44,897 bases of DNA from Planctomycetota bacterium (GTDB lineage Bacteria; Planctomycetota; UBA8108; JACQVS01), in NCBI GenBank assembly GCA_016209605.1, contig JACQVS010000227.1, forward strand, positions 1 to 44,897. Direction: 5' to 3'. Position 1 is the stretch's first letter; each line of letters starts with the position of its first letter. The notes beneath the pieces were generated by a model. It worked only from the letters and a program-made list of their open reading frames with translations. It was not told where the DNA came from and made no database searches. Shown in pieces: positions 20,182 to 29,156 of this stretch. Both the position numbers and the translations under genes were made by a program.

Positions 20182-20193
20182 TTGAGAAACACT

Positions 20194-20532
20194 ATGCGCA
20201 AAGTTCCATATCCGCACCCCGGTGAAATCTTGCTGGAAGAATTCCTGAAGCCCATGGGCATCACTCAATACCGGCTGGCCAAGGAAATCGGCGTGCCGCA
20301 GCGGCGCATCGGCGAGATCGTAGCCGGCAAGCGAGCGGTCACCGCCGATACGGGTCTCCGCCTGTCGCGATTTTTTGGCATGTCCGATGGTTTCTGGATT
20401 GGCTTGCAGACGGACTACGACGCCGCCATGGCCAAAGATTCCCTTGCCAAAACTCTGGCGAGGATCAAGCCATGGATTCGTCGCGCGCAGCGTTCGGGCG
20501 GCTCGGCCAAACGTTTACAACCAACCGTGTGA
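20194..20532 (+). CDS. higA: HigA-type antitoxin (XRE-family HTH)
   Basis: This 112-residue antitoxin opens with PHPGEILLEEFLKPMGITQY, the classic HigA start. An HTH domain follows (YRLAKEIGVPQRRIGEIVAGKRAVT, then ADTGLRLSRFFGMSDGFWIGLQ). It neutralises HigB and should bind the inverted repeat at 19857-19891. ATG 20194 is chosen; a TTG at 20182 is in frame but less likely. The C-terminal ~20 residues are basic. Its TGA and the stop of the convergent gene meet in a TGATCA palindrome at 20530-20535. Confidence 0.9.
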   Translation: MRKVPYPHPGEILLEEFLKPMGITQYRLAKEIGVPQRRIGEIVAGKRAVTADTGLRLSRFFGMSDGFWIGLQTDYDAAMAKDSLAKTLARIKPWIRRAQRSGGSAKRLQPTV

Positions 20533-22122
20533 TCAGTTTCTCTGGATTCTCTCCGCCAGGACCTGAATGCCCTCGTCGTACACTTCCACGACGCGTTTCA
20601 GCTCCCGGTCGTTGAGAAAGATCGCTTTTTCCCGGATGAAGGCGCGGTTCCGCTTCATCTCCTCCAGCAAGCCTTGGGCAGCTTCTCTCTGGAAGATCCT
20701 CCGGCCGGCCACCTCGACGAAGATCGCGCTGGTGTGGCTGAAGAGCTCGCAGCCGTACTCGTTGGGAGGCGAAGGCTCTTCCGGTTCCTTGTCGACCCTG
20801 GACGAGGGAGGGGGGGTGCGGAGCGCCAGCCAGCACGGCTCGGCGATTTCGAGCTCCGAATCGAGCTTGGCCAGGAAGTGCGCTCCTTCCCGGCAGCTCG
20901 CGGCGGAAGCGATGACCTGGCCGTTTTGAACCAGCTCGAGACGCTGAAAATCGCTGCGGCCGAGAGCCTGGCCTGCGATCTTGATCTTTCCCGAACCGGG
21001 CAGCTTGACGGTCTCTCCGAGAGCCTGGCCATTCACCTGGAATTCGAGGAACGGCCCGTTGGTGATGAAGGATCGCCCCTCCTTGAGCGCCTCGAGCCAT
21101 TCGGCGGGCGAGGCTTCCTTTTTCACCGGGACATATACCCGCGAGAAGTCATACATGAACCAGTCGGTGCCGGTTGAAAAGGGGATCTGGATGCCGGCGT
21201 TCAGGTAGCGATAAAAACTGTGCTTGAAGCTGCCATGAGTGCCGCCATCGAAGATGTTGTTGGCGTGCAACCGGCCCTTCAGCCAGCTGGGGATGTTCTC
21301 CAGGCCCCAGTTGTTGTGGCACCAGATGACTTTCCCGCCCAGGGCGCGCGCGGTCTCGATGGCATCCTTGAGGGGAATGCCGTCGGTTCCTTTCCTGGTG
21401 AGGCCTGGACCCACGCTCACCGGATGGATGAGCTCCTCGATGTTCAAGATCATGACATGGCCGTAGCCTTCATCCTGGGCGTTGAAGTTGTGGCGGTGCT
21501 CCTCTCCGAAGCCGAAGCGGACCTGATCGCTGGAAAGCGCCTCCAGGTCCTTTTTCCGGTACTGGTTGGTGATGTAATCCTGATCAGCGCCGGCGCGCTC
21601 CAGATAAGAGACAAAAACGAGGTCGAGGTCATCCGCCGTTGACGCCTCCACGAGGTAGCGGTCCGCCTCCGGCCGGCTCACTTTCGAGAGATGAAGATGG
21701 GTGTTGCCGGAGCGGAGTCCACGCGCTCTGGCATCGTAAAATCGTTTCAAAGGGATGGTCACCGCCGCCTTCTCGTGATCTCTCATGTCAACGGCGGCTT
21801 CTGAAAGTTCGGTCTCGAGGCCGGAAAACGCTTTGATGGCGAGTTTTTCCCTGGGGACTTCCACTTCGGTCGGTCTGATGAGAACCGACCAGTCTTGAAT
21901 CGCGGCAGCGTCGCCCATGCCCAAACCCCGCGGCAGGAGCTCCCGCAAGCGAACTCTCTTGCCGCTCCCGTCCCGGACTTGCACCAGTCCCGCCGCCGGC
22001 TCGCCGGTTTGCGCATCGACGAGTTCGATGCGCAGCGAGCCGGTTATTTCCGGGCGAATCGAGAGCGCCGCGGCACCGCCGACGATCCCGAGGCCACTGA
22101 ACAAAGCCACCACCAGACGCAT
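20533..22122 (-). CDS. CehA/McbA family metallohydrolase, secreted
   Basis: This 529-residue protein has a hydrophobic N-terminus (LVVALFSGLGIVGGAAAL) acting as signal. A beta domain precedes the PHP-like metallohydrolase core. Metal-binding landmarks: GNTHLHLS with HxH at 142-144, GFGEEHRHNFN near 204-213, HVMILN at 222-227, WCHNNWG near 267, and a C-terminal STGTDWFMYDFSRVYV. ITNGPFLEFQVNG marks the usual post-catalytic beta domain. CehA and McbA hydrolyse carbaryl, but most family members have unknown substrates. It is convergent with higA, and its last codons contain one copy of the 28-base repeat. Confidence 0.82.
   Translation of the reverse strand: MRLVVALFSGLGIVGGAAALSIRPEITGSLRIELVDAQTGEPAAGLVQVRDGSGKRVRLRELLPRGLGMGDAAAIQDWSVLIRPTEVEVPREKLAIKAFSGLETELSEAAVDMRDHEKAAVTIPLKRFYDARARGLRSGNTHLHLSKVSRPEADRYLVEASTADDLDLVFVSYLERAGADQDYITNQYRKKDLEALSSDQVRFGFGEEHRHNFNAQDEGYGHVMILNIEELIHPVSVGPGLTRKGTDGIPLKDAIETARALGGKVIWCHNNWGLENIPSWLKGRLHANNIFDGGTHGSFKHSFYRYLNAGIQIPFSTGTDWFMYDFSRVYVPVKKEASPAEWLEALKEGRSFITNGPFLEFQVNGQALGETVKLPGSGKIKIAGQALGRSDFQRLELVQNGQVIASAASCREGAHFLAKLDSELEIAEPCWLALRTPPPSSRVDKEPEEPSPPNEYGCELFSHTSAIFVEVAGRRIFQREAAQGLLEEMKRNRAFIREKAIFLNDRELKRVVEVYDEGIQVLAERIQRN
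20541..20568. repeat. 28-base repeat, second copy, within the metallohydrolase 3' end
   Basis: 27 of 28 bases are identical with 14118-14145. Here the sequence is in a natural coding context (the last IQVLAERIQ residues of the metallohydrolase), so this copy is likely the source. Confidence 0.7.
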
Positions 22123-22157
22123 GAGCGGCCATCCTTTCTTACTTCGTCCCGTATAAC

Positions 22158-22465
22158 CTAGTCATCAAGAACCCGCCAGAGATTTTCCCGGGTCAGGAGG
22201 TCCGCCGAAGCTCCCGGCTCCAGGAACGGCCGGACATCCTTGCCGACCCGGTCCCATGTCAATTCTTTCAGACATTTTTTTACTGTAGCTTTCCAATTTC
22301 CAGCCGTGATCCGCGCTCCGGTCCACTGGCTCTGCTTCAAGGCATGGTTGAGAAAAGCGAGGTTGGGCTGCCGAGGATCCGCGCCTAGAGGTACTAGCTC
22401 AGGACATTGCGCCCCTGAGCCGGATCGGGAGCCTGGCGGACGCACTCGGCCAGGTAGTCTTTCAT
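22158..22465 (-). pseudogene. AbiEii-type nucleotidyltransferase toxin, internal deletion
   Basis: AbiEii toxins of abortive-infection systems are ~280-300-residue nucleotidyltransferases. From ATG 22465 the minus strand reads MKDYLAECVRQAPDPAQGRN, the family N-terminus. TAG then falls where the family has the E of REYLQARIL and again at the Q of that motif. Directly after ARIL the sequence jumps, in another frame, to the C-terminus (QPNLAFLNHALKQSQWTG ... VRPFLEP ... LLTRENLWRVL). Some 200 codons, including the catalytic nucleotidyltransferase motif, are gone. No AbiEi antitoxin gene is next to it. This is a dead remnant. Confidence 0.7.
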
Positions 22466-22482
22466 AGAGTATAGAAATTCTC

Positions 22483-23949
22483 TTACGGCTCCCCTTCCCG
22501 CCCCCCGAAGCAGTAGAGGTGGGCCATGGTCCGCACGTAAATGCGGCCGCCGGCGATGGCCGGGCTGGCGAAAGCATCTTCCTCGAGCCGCGCCGTGGAC
22601 AGCTCCTCCCACTGCGGGACCGCGCTCACGACGCTCAGCTCGCCGCGCTGGCTGAGGAGGTAGATCTTGCCATCGCCGGCCACGGGCGAAGCGTAGTAGT
22701 CGCTCATCCCCGAAACCCGGCCCTGCTTCACCGGCTGGCCGGTCCGGGCATCGAGCGAGGTGAGGATGCCGCCGTTCTTCACCATGAAGATGTGGCCGCG
22801 GTAATAGACCGGCGAGGGAGCGTCCGGCAGGAAGCGGTTCTGCCGCCAGAGGACATGGGTGGCGGTGATGTCCCCCTGGCCACCGGGTTTGATCGCGAGG
22901 ATGGCGTTTTCAGCCTTCTCGAAGATCTTCTGGTTGTAAACCCATTCCGTCTCGGTGATGTGGCCGTCCTTGTCGAGGTCGATCTGCGGGAAGCGGCTCT
23001 TCAAGGGGCCCTCGGGGATCTCCCGGCTCTCGATGGTGCCGCTCCGGTCGCCATCCTGGGCTTTGAGCATGGCGGCGAAGGGATCCACCTGGATGCGGTC
23101 CCCCTCATCGGCCCCCGAGGTCCAGCCCGCCACGTACAGGTTGCCATCCGCCCCGGCCGCCGGCGTCATGATGACGATGCGCGCCAGGCCGCGCACCGTC
23201 CAGACCTCCTGGCCGCTCTCGAAGTCGTATCCGATGACGCGCAGGGTTCCGGAGACGATGATCTGCCTCTTGCCGGCCGACTCCCAGAGGACCGGCGTGG
23301 CGTAGCCGCGCGGAAACTCGGAGCGGTCGGTCTTCCACGCCTCCTTGCCGGTGTCGAGGTCGAAGGCCGCCAGGAAAGAGTCGGTGTCGTGGTCCTGGCT
23401 GAGGATGACGCGATTTCCGGAGATGATCGGCGAGCTGCCGGCCCCGTAAGTGTTCTTGAACGGCCCCAGCGCCTGGCGCCAGATCAGCTTGCCGGCGGCA
23501 TCGTAGCACAGGAGGCCGCTCGAGCCGAAGAAGCTGACCACGCGCCGGCCGTCGGTGGCCGGGCTGGGCTGGGCGTGGCTGCCGATCTGGTGGATCACCT
23601 CCAGGTCCTGGTGCGGCGCCTTCTCCTCCCACAGCACCTTCCCGCTCCGGGCGTCGACGGCCATGGTCAAGAGTTCCCGGCCGCGGGCGCCGGTGAGGTA
23701 GATCCGCTCGCCGTGAACCGCCGGCGAGGAATGGCCCGGCGGCAGCGGCGTTTTCCAGAGGGCGTCCTTTCCCGGATCCAGCCGTTCCGGCAGCCTCTCC
23801 TTGCCCGCGGCGACGCCGGTGGCGTTGGGGCCGCGGAATTGAGGCCAGGCGCCCTCCTCGCCGCCACGCAGCAGGATGCCGCCGCCAAAAGCGATCCAGA
23901 GCCCAAGAATCGATGCAATGCTTTGTTTCAGCCGTTTTTTCATATACAA
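22483..23949 (-). CDS. Secreted PQQ-type beta-propeller protein with two EF-hands
   Basis: This 488-residue protein starts with a signal peptide (KKRLKQSIASILGLWIAFGGGILL). The N-terminal WPQFRGPNATGV is the hallmark of planctomycete PQQ-like propeller proteins. Several blades are readable (LTMAVDARSGKVLWEE, LLCYDAAGKLIWRQ, LAAFDLDTGKEAWKT, VIGYDFESGQEVWTV, LTSLDARTGQPV). Two EF-hand loops, QDGDRSGTIESRE at 298-310 and DLDKDGHITETEW at 323-335, interrupt the propeller. Propellers of this sort need not bind PQQ, and no dehydrogenase active site was recognised. It is divergent from aconitase, with a 70-base gap. Confidence 0.85.
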   Translation of the reverse strand: MYMKKRLKQSIASILGLWIAFGGGILLRGGEEGAWPQFRGPNATGVAAGKERLPERLDPGKDALWKTPLPPGHSSPAVHGERIYLTGARGRELLTMAVDARSGKVLWEEKAPHQDLEVIHQIGSHAQPSPATDGRRVVSFFGSSGLLCYDAAGKLIWRQALGPFKNTYGAGSSPIISGNRVILSQDHDTDSFLAAFDLDTGKEAWKTDRSEFPRGYATPVLWESAGKRQIIVSGTLRVIGYDFESGQEVWTVRGLARIVIMTPAAGADGNLYVAGWTSGADEGDRIQVDPFAAMLKAQDGDRSGTIESREIPEGPLKSRFPQIDLDKDGHITETEWVYNQKIFEKAENAILAIKPGGQGDITATHVLWRQNRFLPDAPSPVYYRGHIFMVKNGGILTSLDARTGQPVKQGRVSGMSDYYASPVAGDGKIYLLSQRGELSVVSAVPQWEELSTARLEEDAFASPAIAGGRIYVRTMAHLYCFGGREGEP

Positions 23950-24019
23950 TTCTGGACGTGATTGAAATTTTCACGAAATCCAAAAGACAACTTGACCCAT
24001 TTAACACCAAAGGATCCCG

Positions 24020-26278
24020 ATGATCGACCCCAAAGCCGTCGAAAAAGTTTTCCGGCTCTTTCCGGAGCGGACAGCGCTCGGGAGGAAGCGCCTGGGGCGC
24101 CCCCTCACCCTGGCGGAGAAGATCTTCTTCGCCCATCTTGACCGGCCCGAGAGCCAGGACTTCGCGCGCGGCCAGAGCTACCTCAACCTCCGGCCCGACC
24201 GCGTCGCCATGCAGGACGCCACGGCGCAGATGGCCATCCTGCAGTTCATGCTCGCCGGCCGCAAGACCACGGCGGTGCCGGCGACCATCCACTGCGACCA
24301 CTTGATCCAGGCGCGGGTCGGCGCCTCGCCGGACCTCGATGAAGCCCTGCGCGAGAACGACGAGGTCTTTGCCTTTCTCCGCGCCGCCGCCGCCAAGCAC
24401 GGCATGGGCTTCTGGAAGCCGGGGTCGGGGATCATCCACCAGGTGATCCTGGAGAACTACGCCTTTCCCGGTGGCCTGATGATCGGCACCGACTCCCACA
24501 CCCCCAACGCCGGCGGGCTGGGGATGATGGCGGTGGGCGTCGGCGGGGCGGACGCCGTCGATGTGATGGTGGGGGACTTCTGGGAGGTGCAGTGCCCCAG
24601 GCTCATCGGCGTCAAGCTGGCGGGCCGGCTCTCGGGCTGGACCGCCCCCAAGGACGTGATCCTGAAGCTCCTCGGCATCTTGACCACCAAGGGCGGCACC
24701 GGGGCGATCATCGAGTACTTCGGCGAGGGGACGAGCTCCATCTCGTGCACCGGCAAGGGGACCATCACCAACATGGGGGCCGAGGTGGGGGCGACGACGT
24801 CGATCTTCCCCTACGACGAGCGCATGGCCACCTACCTCAAGGCCACCCGGCGCGGGGAGATCGCCCGGCTGGCCGATACTTTCAAGGAGCATTTGACGGC
24901 GGACCCGGAGGTGGCGAGGAGCCCGGAGAAGTTCTTCGACCGCATCGTCGAGATCGACCTCTCGGCCCTCGAGCCGCACGTCGTCGGCCCGCACTCGCCC
25001 GACGTGGCGCGGCCAATCAGCAGGTTTGCCGAGGACATCCGCAAGAACGGCTATCCGGCCCGGATTTCAGCGGCCCTGATCGGCTCCTGCACCAACTCCT
25101 CCTACGAGGACATCGGCCGCGCCGCCGACGTCGCAAGGCAAGCCGCGGCTCATGGCATCAAGGCCAAGATGCCGTTCCTGGTGACGCCGGGATCGGAGCA
25201 GATTTTCGCCACCATCCAGCGCGACCGGCAAATGGAGGTGCTGTCGCGGATCGGCGCCACCGTGCTCGCCAACGCCTGCGGCCCGTGCATCGGCCAGTGG
25301 CAGCGCGATGACATCAAGCCCGACGAGAAGAACAGCATCGTCACCTCCTTCAACCGTAACTTCCGCGGCCGCAACGATTCCAACAACGAGACCCTGGCCT
25401 TCATCGGCAGCCCGGAGATCGTCACCGCCTTCGCCCTGAGCGGCAACCTGGGCTTCAATCCGCTCGTGGATGCCCTGGAGGCGCCGGGCGGCGCCAGGAT
25501 CCGGCTCCAGGCCCCCTCGGCCCCCGAGCTGCCGGAGAAGGGCTTCGCCGCCGACATCAAGGGCTACGCGGCGCCGGCGGCCGACGCCGAGCGCATCGAG
25601 ATCAAGGTCGCGGCCGGCAGCCGCCGCCTGGAACTCCTCGAGCCCTTCGAGCCGTGGAACGGCAAGGACTTCACCGGCCTCCTCGTGCTCCTCAAGGCGC
25701 AGGGGAAATGCACCACCGACCACATCTCTCCCGCCGGCACGTGGCTGCAGTTCCGCGGCCACCTCACCAACATCTCCGACAACCTCTTCTTGACGGTGGT
25801 CAACACATTCACCGGCGAGGCCGGCAAGGGGAAGGACCAGCTCACCGGCGAGAGGGGCGTGGCGTTACCCGCCCTGGCGAAGCGTTACAAGGCCGCCGGC
25901 AAGGGTTGGGTGGCCTTCGGCGATGTCAATTACGGCGAGGGCTCGAGCCGCGAGCACGCCGCCATGGAGCCGCGCTTCATGGGCGCGAGGGCCATCATCG
26001 CCCGCTCCTTCGCGCGCATCCACGAGACCAACTTGAAAAAGCAAGGCCTCTTGCCGCTCACCTTCGCGGATCCGGCCGACTACGACAAGGTCCATGAGGA
26101 CGATCGGGTCTCCCTCCTCGGCCTCGCCGGCATGGCTCAAGGCAAACCGGCGACGCTGGTGCTCAAACACTCCGGCGGCGCCGAGGACCGCATCCAGCTC
26201 AACCACACCTTCTCGCCCGAGCAGTTCGAGTGGTTCAAGGCCGGCTCGGCGCTGAACCGGCTGCGCCAGCGCGACTAG
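24020..26278 (+). CDS. acn: Aconitate hydratase, mitochondrial type
   Basis: This 752-residue enzyme isomerises citrate and isocitrate in the TCA cycle. It uses a 4Fe-4S cluster held by Cys357 ([11 protein letters not shown]), Cys420 and Cys423 ([10 protein letters not shown]). Other landmarks: [55 protein letters not shown], and the swivel domain with [28 protein letters not shown] and [12 protein letters not shown]. Length and motifs fit the mitochondrial type, not AcnB or the ~900-residue AcnA. AAAGGA lies just before the ATG. The last codon overlaps the stop of the convergent gene within a CTAG. Confidence 0.95.
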   Translation: MIDPKAVEKVFRLFPERTALGRKRLGRPLTLAEKIFFAHLDRPESQDFARGQSYLNLRPDRVAMQDATAQMAILQFMLAGRKTTAVPATIHCDHLIQARVGASPDLDEALRENDEVFAFLRAAAAKHGMGFWKPGSGIIHQVILENYAFPGGLMIGTDSHTPNAGGLGMMAVGVGGADAVDVMVGDFWEVQCPRLIGVKLAGRLSGWTAPKDVILKLLGILTTKGGTGAIIEYFGEGTSSISCTGKGTITNMGAEVGATTSIFPYDERMATYLKATRRGEIARLADTFKEHLTADPEVARSPEKFFDRIVEIDLSALEPHVVGPHSPDVARPISRFAEDIRKNGYPARISAALIGSCTNSSYEDIGRAADVARQAAAHGIKAKMPFLVTPGSEQIFATIQRDRQMEVLSRIGATVLANACGPCIGQWQRDDIKPDEKNSIVTSFNRNFRGRNDSNNETLAFIGSPEIVTAFALSGNLGFNPLVDALEAPGGARIRLQAPSAPELPEKGFAADIKGYAAPAADAERIEIKVAAGSRRLELLEPFEPWNGKDFTGLLVLLKAQGKCTTDHISPAGTWLQFRGHLTNISDNLFLTVVNTFTGEAGKGKDQLTGERGVALPALAKRYKAAGKGWVAFGDVNYGEGSSREHAAMEPRFMGARAIIARSFARIHETNLKKQGLLPLTFADPADYDKVHEDDRVSLLGLAGMAQGKPATLVLKHSGGAEDRIQLNHTFSPEQFEWFKAGSALNRLRQRD

Positions 26279-27114
26279 TTTTTGCCGGTTTTTATCCCCT
26301 TGAACTTCCTCGCCTGCTCTGCAATGGCCCCTTCCGTCGCCAGACGTTCGATGGACGACGCCCCGAAGAATCCATCGACCCCCTCGGTGTGCTGGAGGAT
26401 GTACTCCGCATCCTCCGGCTCGCTGATGGGGCCGCCGTGGCAGAGGACGATGACGTCTTTCCGCGCCTTCTTGGCCGCATCGGCCATGGCCTGGATGATC
26501 TTGGGGCAGTCCGCGAGCTGAAGAGCCGTCCGGGCGCCGATCGAACCCTTGGTGGTGAGGCCCAGGTGGGGGACGAGGATGTCGGCGCCTGCTTTGGTCA
26601 TGGCCACCGCCTCGTCGGGATTGAAGACGTAAGGGGCGGTGACCAGGTCCTGCGCGTGGGCCCCCCGGATCATGTCGACCTCGAGGCCGTAGCCCATGCC
26701 GGTCTCTTCGAGGTTCTGGCGGAAGGTACCGTCAAAGAGGCCGACAGTCGGGAAGTTCTGCACGCCGGCGAAGCCGGCGCGCTTCACCTCCGCGAGGAAG
26801 ACCTCCATCAGCCGGAAGGGATCGGTGCCGCAGACTCCCGCCAGCACCGGCGTCGACTTCACCACCGGCAGCACCTCCCGCGCCATGTCGAGGACGATGG
26901 CGTTGGCATCGCCGTAAGGAAGCAGCCCGGCCAGGGAGCCCCGCCCGGCCATGCGGTACCGGCCGGAGTTGTAAATGATGATCAGATCGACGCCGCCTTT
27001 TTCGCAGAACTTGGCGGAAATGCCGGCGCCGGCGCCGGCGCCGATGATGGCCTTGCCGGATTTGACTTGCGCGCGGAGGTTCTTCAACACCTCCCGGCGG
27101 GAAAGAAATGGCAT
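26275..27114 (-). CDS. Phosphoenolpyruvate hydrolase-like TIM-barrel protein (PF09370 type)
   Basis: This 279-residue protein matches the family named for a presumed PEP hydrolase-like TIM barrel. Landmarks: [72 protein letters not shown], and [20 protein letters not shown]. In plants the same domain is fused to a Tm-1-like domain in the Tm-1 virus resistance protein; in bacteria the two are usually separate neighbours, as here (35 bases after the Tm-1-like gene). The biochemical activity is not established despite the name. No signal peptide is seen, so it should be cytoplasmic. Confidence 0.87.
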   Translation of the reverse strand: MPFLSRREVLKNLRAQVKSGKAIIGAGAGAGISAKFCEKGGVDLIIIYNSGRYRMAGRGSLAGLLPYGDANAIVLDMAREVLPVVKSTPVLAGVCGTDPFRLMEVFLAEVKRAGFAGVQNFPTVGLFDGTFRQNLEETGMGYGLEVDMIRGAHAQDLVTAPYVFNPDEAVAMTKAGADILVPHLGLTTKGSIGARTALQLADCPKIIQAMADAAKKARKDVIVLCHGGPISEPEDAEYILQHTEGVDGFFGASSIERLATEGAIAEQARKFKGIKTGKN

Positions 27115-27149
27115 GGAGAGGTTTCTCCTTGATTTTCAAAGGGTGGTGT

Positions 27150-28358
27150 TCAACAGAGGAGTCCGATCAGCGCCTTGGCGCACGCCAGCGCGAAGCGGGG
27201 ATCGTTGATGTCCATATCCAGCTCGTTGACCTCGATGCCCGGGCGGATATGCTTCCTGATGGCCTCGCGGCAGCGCCGGTCGGCATCCGGGTCGAAGAAC
27301 GGTCCGCCTTCCTTGGCGTAGAGCGACACCCCCCGGAGCGGCAGTATGATCCGCACCGGCCCCTTGGAGCGGTTGAGGCGCTCGGCGATGCGGCGGCCGA
27401 TCTCCTCGTTCTCCTCCAGGGTGGTGCGCATGAGCGAGACCGTAGGATTGTGCTGGTAGAACTTGCGGCCGCTGAATTTTTCCGGAACGGTGAAGCGCGG
27501 GCCGAAGTTGACCATGTCGACGGCGCCGATCGAGACGACCTGCGGAATGCCCATCTTCCCGGCCACCGTCAGCCGGTCGGGGCCGGCGCTCATCACCCCG
27601 CCCACCAGCTCGTCGGCCAGCTCGGTGGTGGTGAGGTCGAGAACCCCCTGGATGAAGCCATCGCGAATCAGCCCCTCCATCGCCTGCCCGCCGGCGCCGG
27701 TGGCGTGAAAGACCAGGACCTCGAAGCCGAACTCCTCCAGCACCCGCCGCGCCTCGGTGACGCACGGCGTGGTGACGCCGAACATGGTGGCGGAGATGAG
27801 AGGATTCGAGCCGATCACCGGCGGGATTTCGCCCTCCACCATGCCCGCCATGGCGTGGGCAGCGTTGGCCAGGATCCTCGCCGAGAGCCGGTTGACTCCG
27901 GCGATGTCGACCACCGAGTACAGGAAGGCGATGTCCTTGACGCCGACGTAGGGGGAGATGTCGCCCGAGGCCAGGGTCGAGACCATGAGCTTCGGAAAGC
28001 CGACCGGCAGGGCCCGCATGGCGGTGGTGGCGATGGTGGTGTTGGCGGATCCGCCGGCCGCGATGAGACCGTGGATCGCTCCTTCGCGATGGAGCTTCTC
28101 CACCACCGCCCTCGCGCCCCGGCACATCGCTTCGATGGCGGCGCCGCGGTCGTTCCGGTTTTGCAGCTCCGGCAGCGAGGCTCCCCCGGCTCGAGCCGTC
28201 TCCTCGCGGGTGGTGTTGGCCGGAACCAGCGGCTGGCCGAGCACCCCGGCGTCGATCACATGAGTGCGCAGGCCTTGCTTTTCGAGGATCTCCTTGATGA
28301 ACTGGAGCTCGGCTCCTTTGGTGTCGAGACAGCCGATGATGGCGACGGTTTTGGTCAT
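27150..28358 (-). CDS. Tm-1-like ATP-binding domain protein (UPF0261)
   Basis: This 402-residue protein begins VAIIGCLDTKGAELQFIKEIL, the family's N-terminal nucleotide-binding motif. GAIHGLIAAGGSANTTIATTAMRALPVGFPKLMVSTLASGD follows, along with GVTTPCV and VFHATGAGGQAMEGLI. UPF0261 is the bacterial counterpart of the plant Tm-1 N-terminal domain. It binds ATP in Tm-1; the bacterial function is unknown. It is the first gene of a two-gene operon with the PEP-hydrolase-like gene. Confidence 0.88.
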   Translation of the reverse strand: MTKTVAIIGCLDTKGAELQFIKEILEKQGLRTHVIDAGVLGQPLVPANTTREETARAGGASLPELQNRNDRGAAIEAMCRGARAVVEKLHREGAIHGLIAAGGSANTTIATTAMRALPVGFPKLMVSTLASGDISPYVGVKDIAFLYSVVDIAGVNRLSARILANAAHAMAGMVEGEIPPVIGSNPLISATMFGVTTPCVTEARRVLEEFGFEVLVFHATGAGGQAMEGLIRDGFIQGVLDLTTTELADELVGGVMSAGPDRLTVAGKMGIPQVVSIGAVDMVNFGPRFTVPEKFSGRKFYQHNPTVSLMRTTLEENEEIGRRIAERLNRSKGPVRIILPLRGVSLYAKEGGPFFDPDADRRCREAIRKHIRPGIEVNELDMDINDPRFALACAKALIGLLC

Positions 28359-28529
28359 GGTCCCTCGCGAAGGATTCGAATGAAACTGGCGGCGTTCGAA
28401 CCGCGGTACGGAAAACCGGATCCATGAACATTTTAAGAAGTTCCTGGTGGTTTTCCAGCGCCTGTCGGCAGTTCATCCCCTCTAAACTATTTTCTCAGCG
28501 AACGCCAGGCGGTAAAATCATCTATTCTT

Positions 28530-29156
28530 ATGAAGAAGGTAAATGAGCCCAAGCAACCGTCCGGATCGGGCGCCCCGCCGACCTTCTCCTTTATCGGTCC
28601 AGGGGAGCAGTCCCGGCTGATCGAGCGGGTTCTCGCCGGAGACTCCGAGGCCTATCGCCCGCTGGTGGAGCATTACCAGCGGATGGTCTTCAGCCTGGCG
28701 GCAAGGATGCTGGGGAAAAATTACACCGAGGCCGAGGATATCACACAGGACACCTTCGTGCGCGCTTTCGAGTACCTGAATTCCCTGGAAGACCGGAGCC
28801 GGTTCGGCCCCTGGCTCTTTCAAATCGTCCGGTCCCTCTGCCGCGACCGTCTCCGCCGCCTCGAGACCGAGCGGCGGGCGCTGGAAAATTTTTCCGAAAC
28901 CTGGTTGAAGCGGCAGCGCTTTCAGGCGGCGCCGGCGGAAGAGGAGGTGAGATCGATCTTGTCCCAGCTGCCGCCGGATGAGTATCAAGCCTTGAAAATG
29001 CGCTATTACGAGAATTGCACTTACGATGAAATCGCCGCCCGCATGCAGCTGACCTTCAGCCAGGTCGACCATTTGATCAGGAAGGCGCGGGCACGCCTGG
29101 AGCAGAAAATCAGCCAGAAAAACCTGGCCGAGAAGAACCGTGAACGAGTTTTGTAA
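28530..29156 (+). CDS. ECF-type RNA polymerase sigma factor
   Basis: This 208-residue sigma-70 family protein has region 2 at about residues 30-100 (LVEHYQRMVFSLAARMLG, AEDITQDTFVRAFEYL, RSRFGPWLFQIVRSLCRDRLR) and region 4 at about 140-195 (ILSQLPPDEYQALKMRYYE, TYDEIAARMQLTFSQVDHLIRKARARL). The last ~10 residues overlap the start of the zinc-finger gene by 17 bases, the usual coupling of an ECF sigma factor with its anti-sigma factor. No clear ribosome site precedes ATG 28530. The target promoter is unknown. Confidence 0.92.
   Translation: MKKVNEPKQPSGSGAPPTFSFIGPGEQSRLIERVLAGDSEAYRPLVEHYQRMVFSLAARMLGKNYTEAEDITQDTFVRAFEYLNSLEDRSRFGPWLFQIVRSLCRDRLRRLETERRALENFSETWLKRQRFQAAPAEEEVRSILSQLPPDEYQALKMRYYENCTYDEIAARMQLTFSQVDHLIRKARARLEQKISQKNLAEKNRERVL

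Noticed and set aside
22519..23961. A long plus-strand open frame of ~480 codons opposite the PQQ propeller gene
   Set aside because: It is the antisense shadow of a gene with clear signal peptide and propeller motifs. Its translation is low in complexity, rich in G, A, R and D, and matches nothing. The same holds for long antisense frames over the DUF1501, SGNH, PPC and HNH-RuvB genes.
28380..28430. Possible tRNA (a GTTCGAA-type T-arm sequence)
   Set aside because: No acceptor stem, anticodon arm or CCA end could be built around it.
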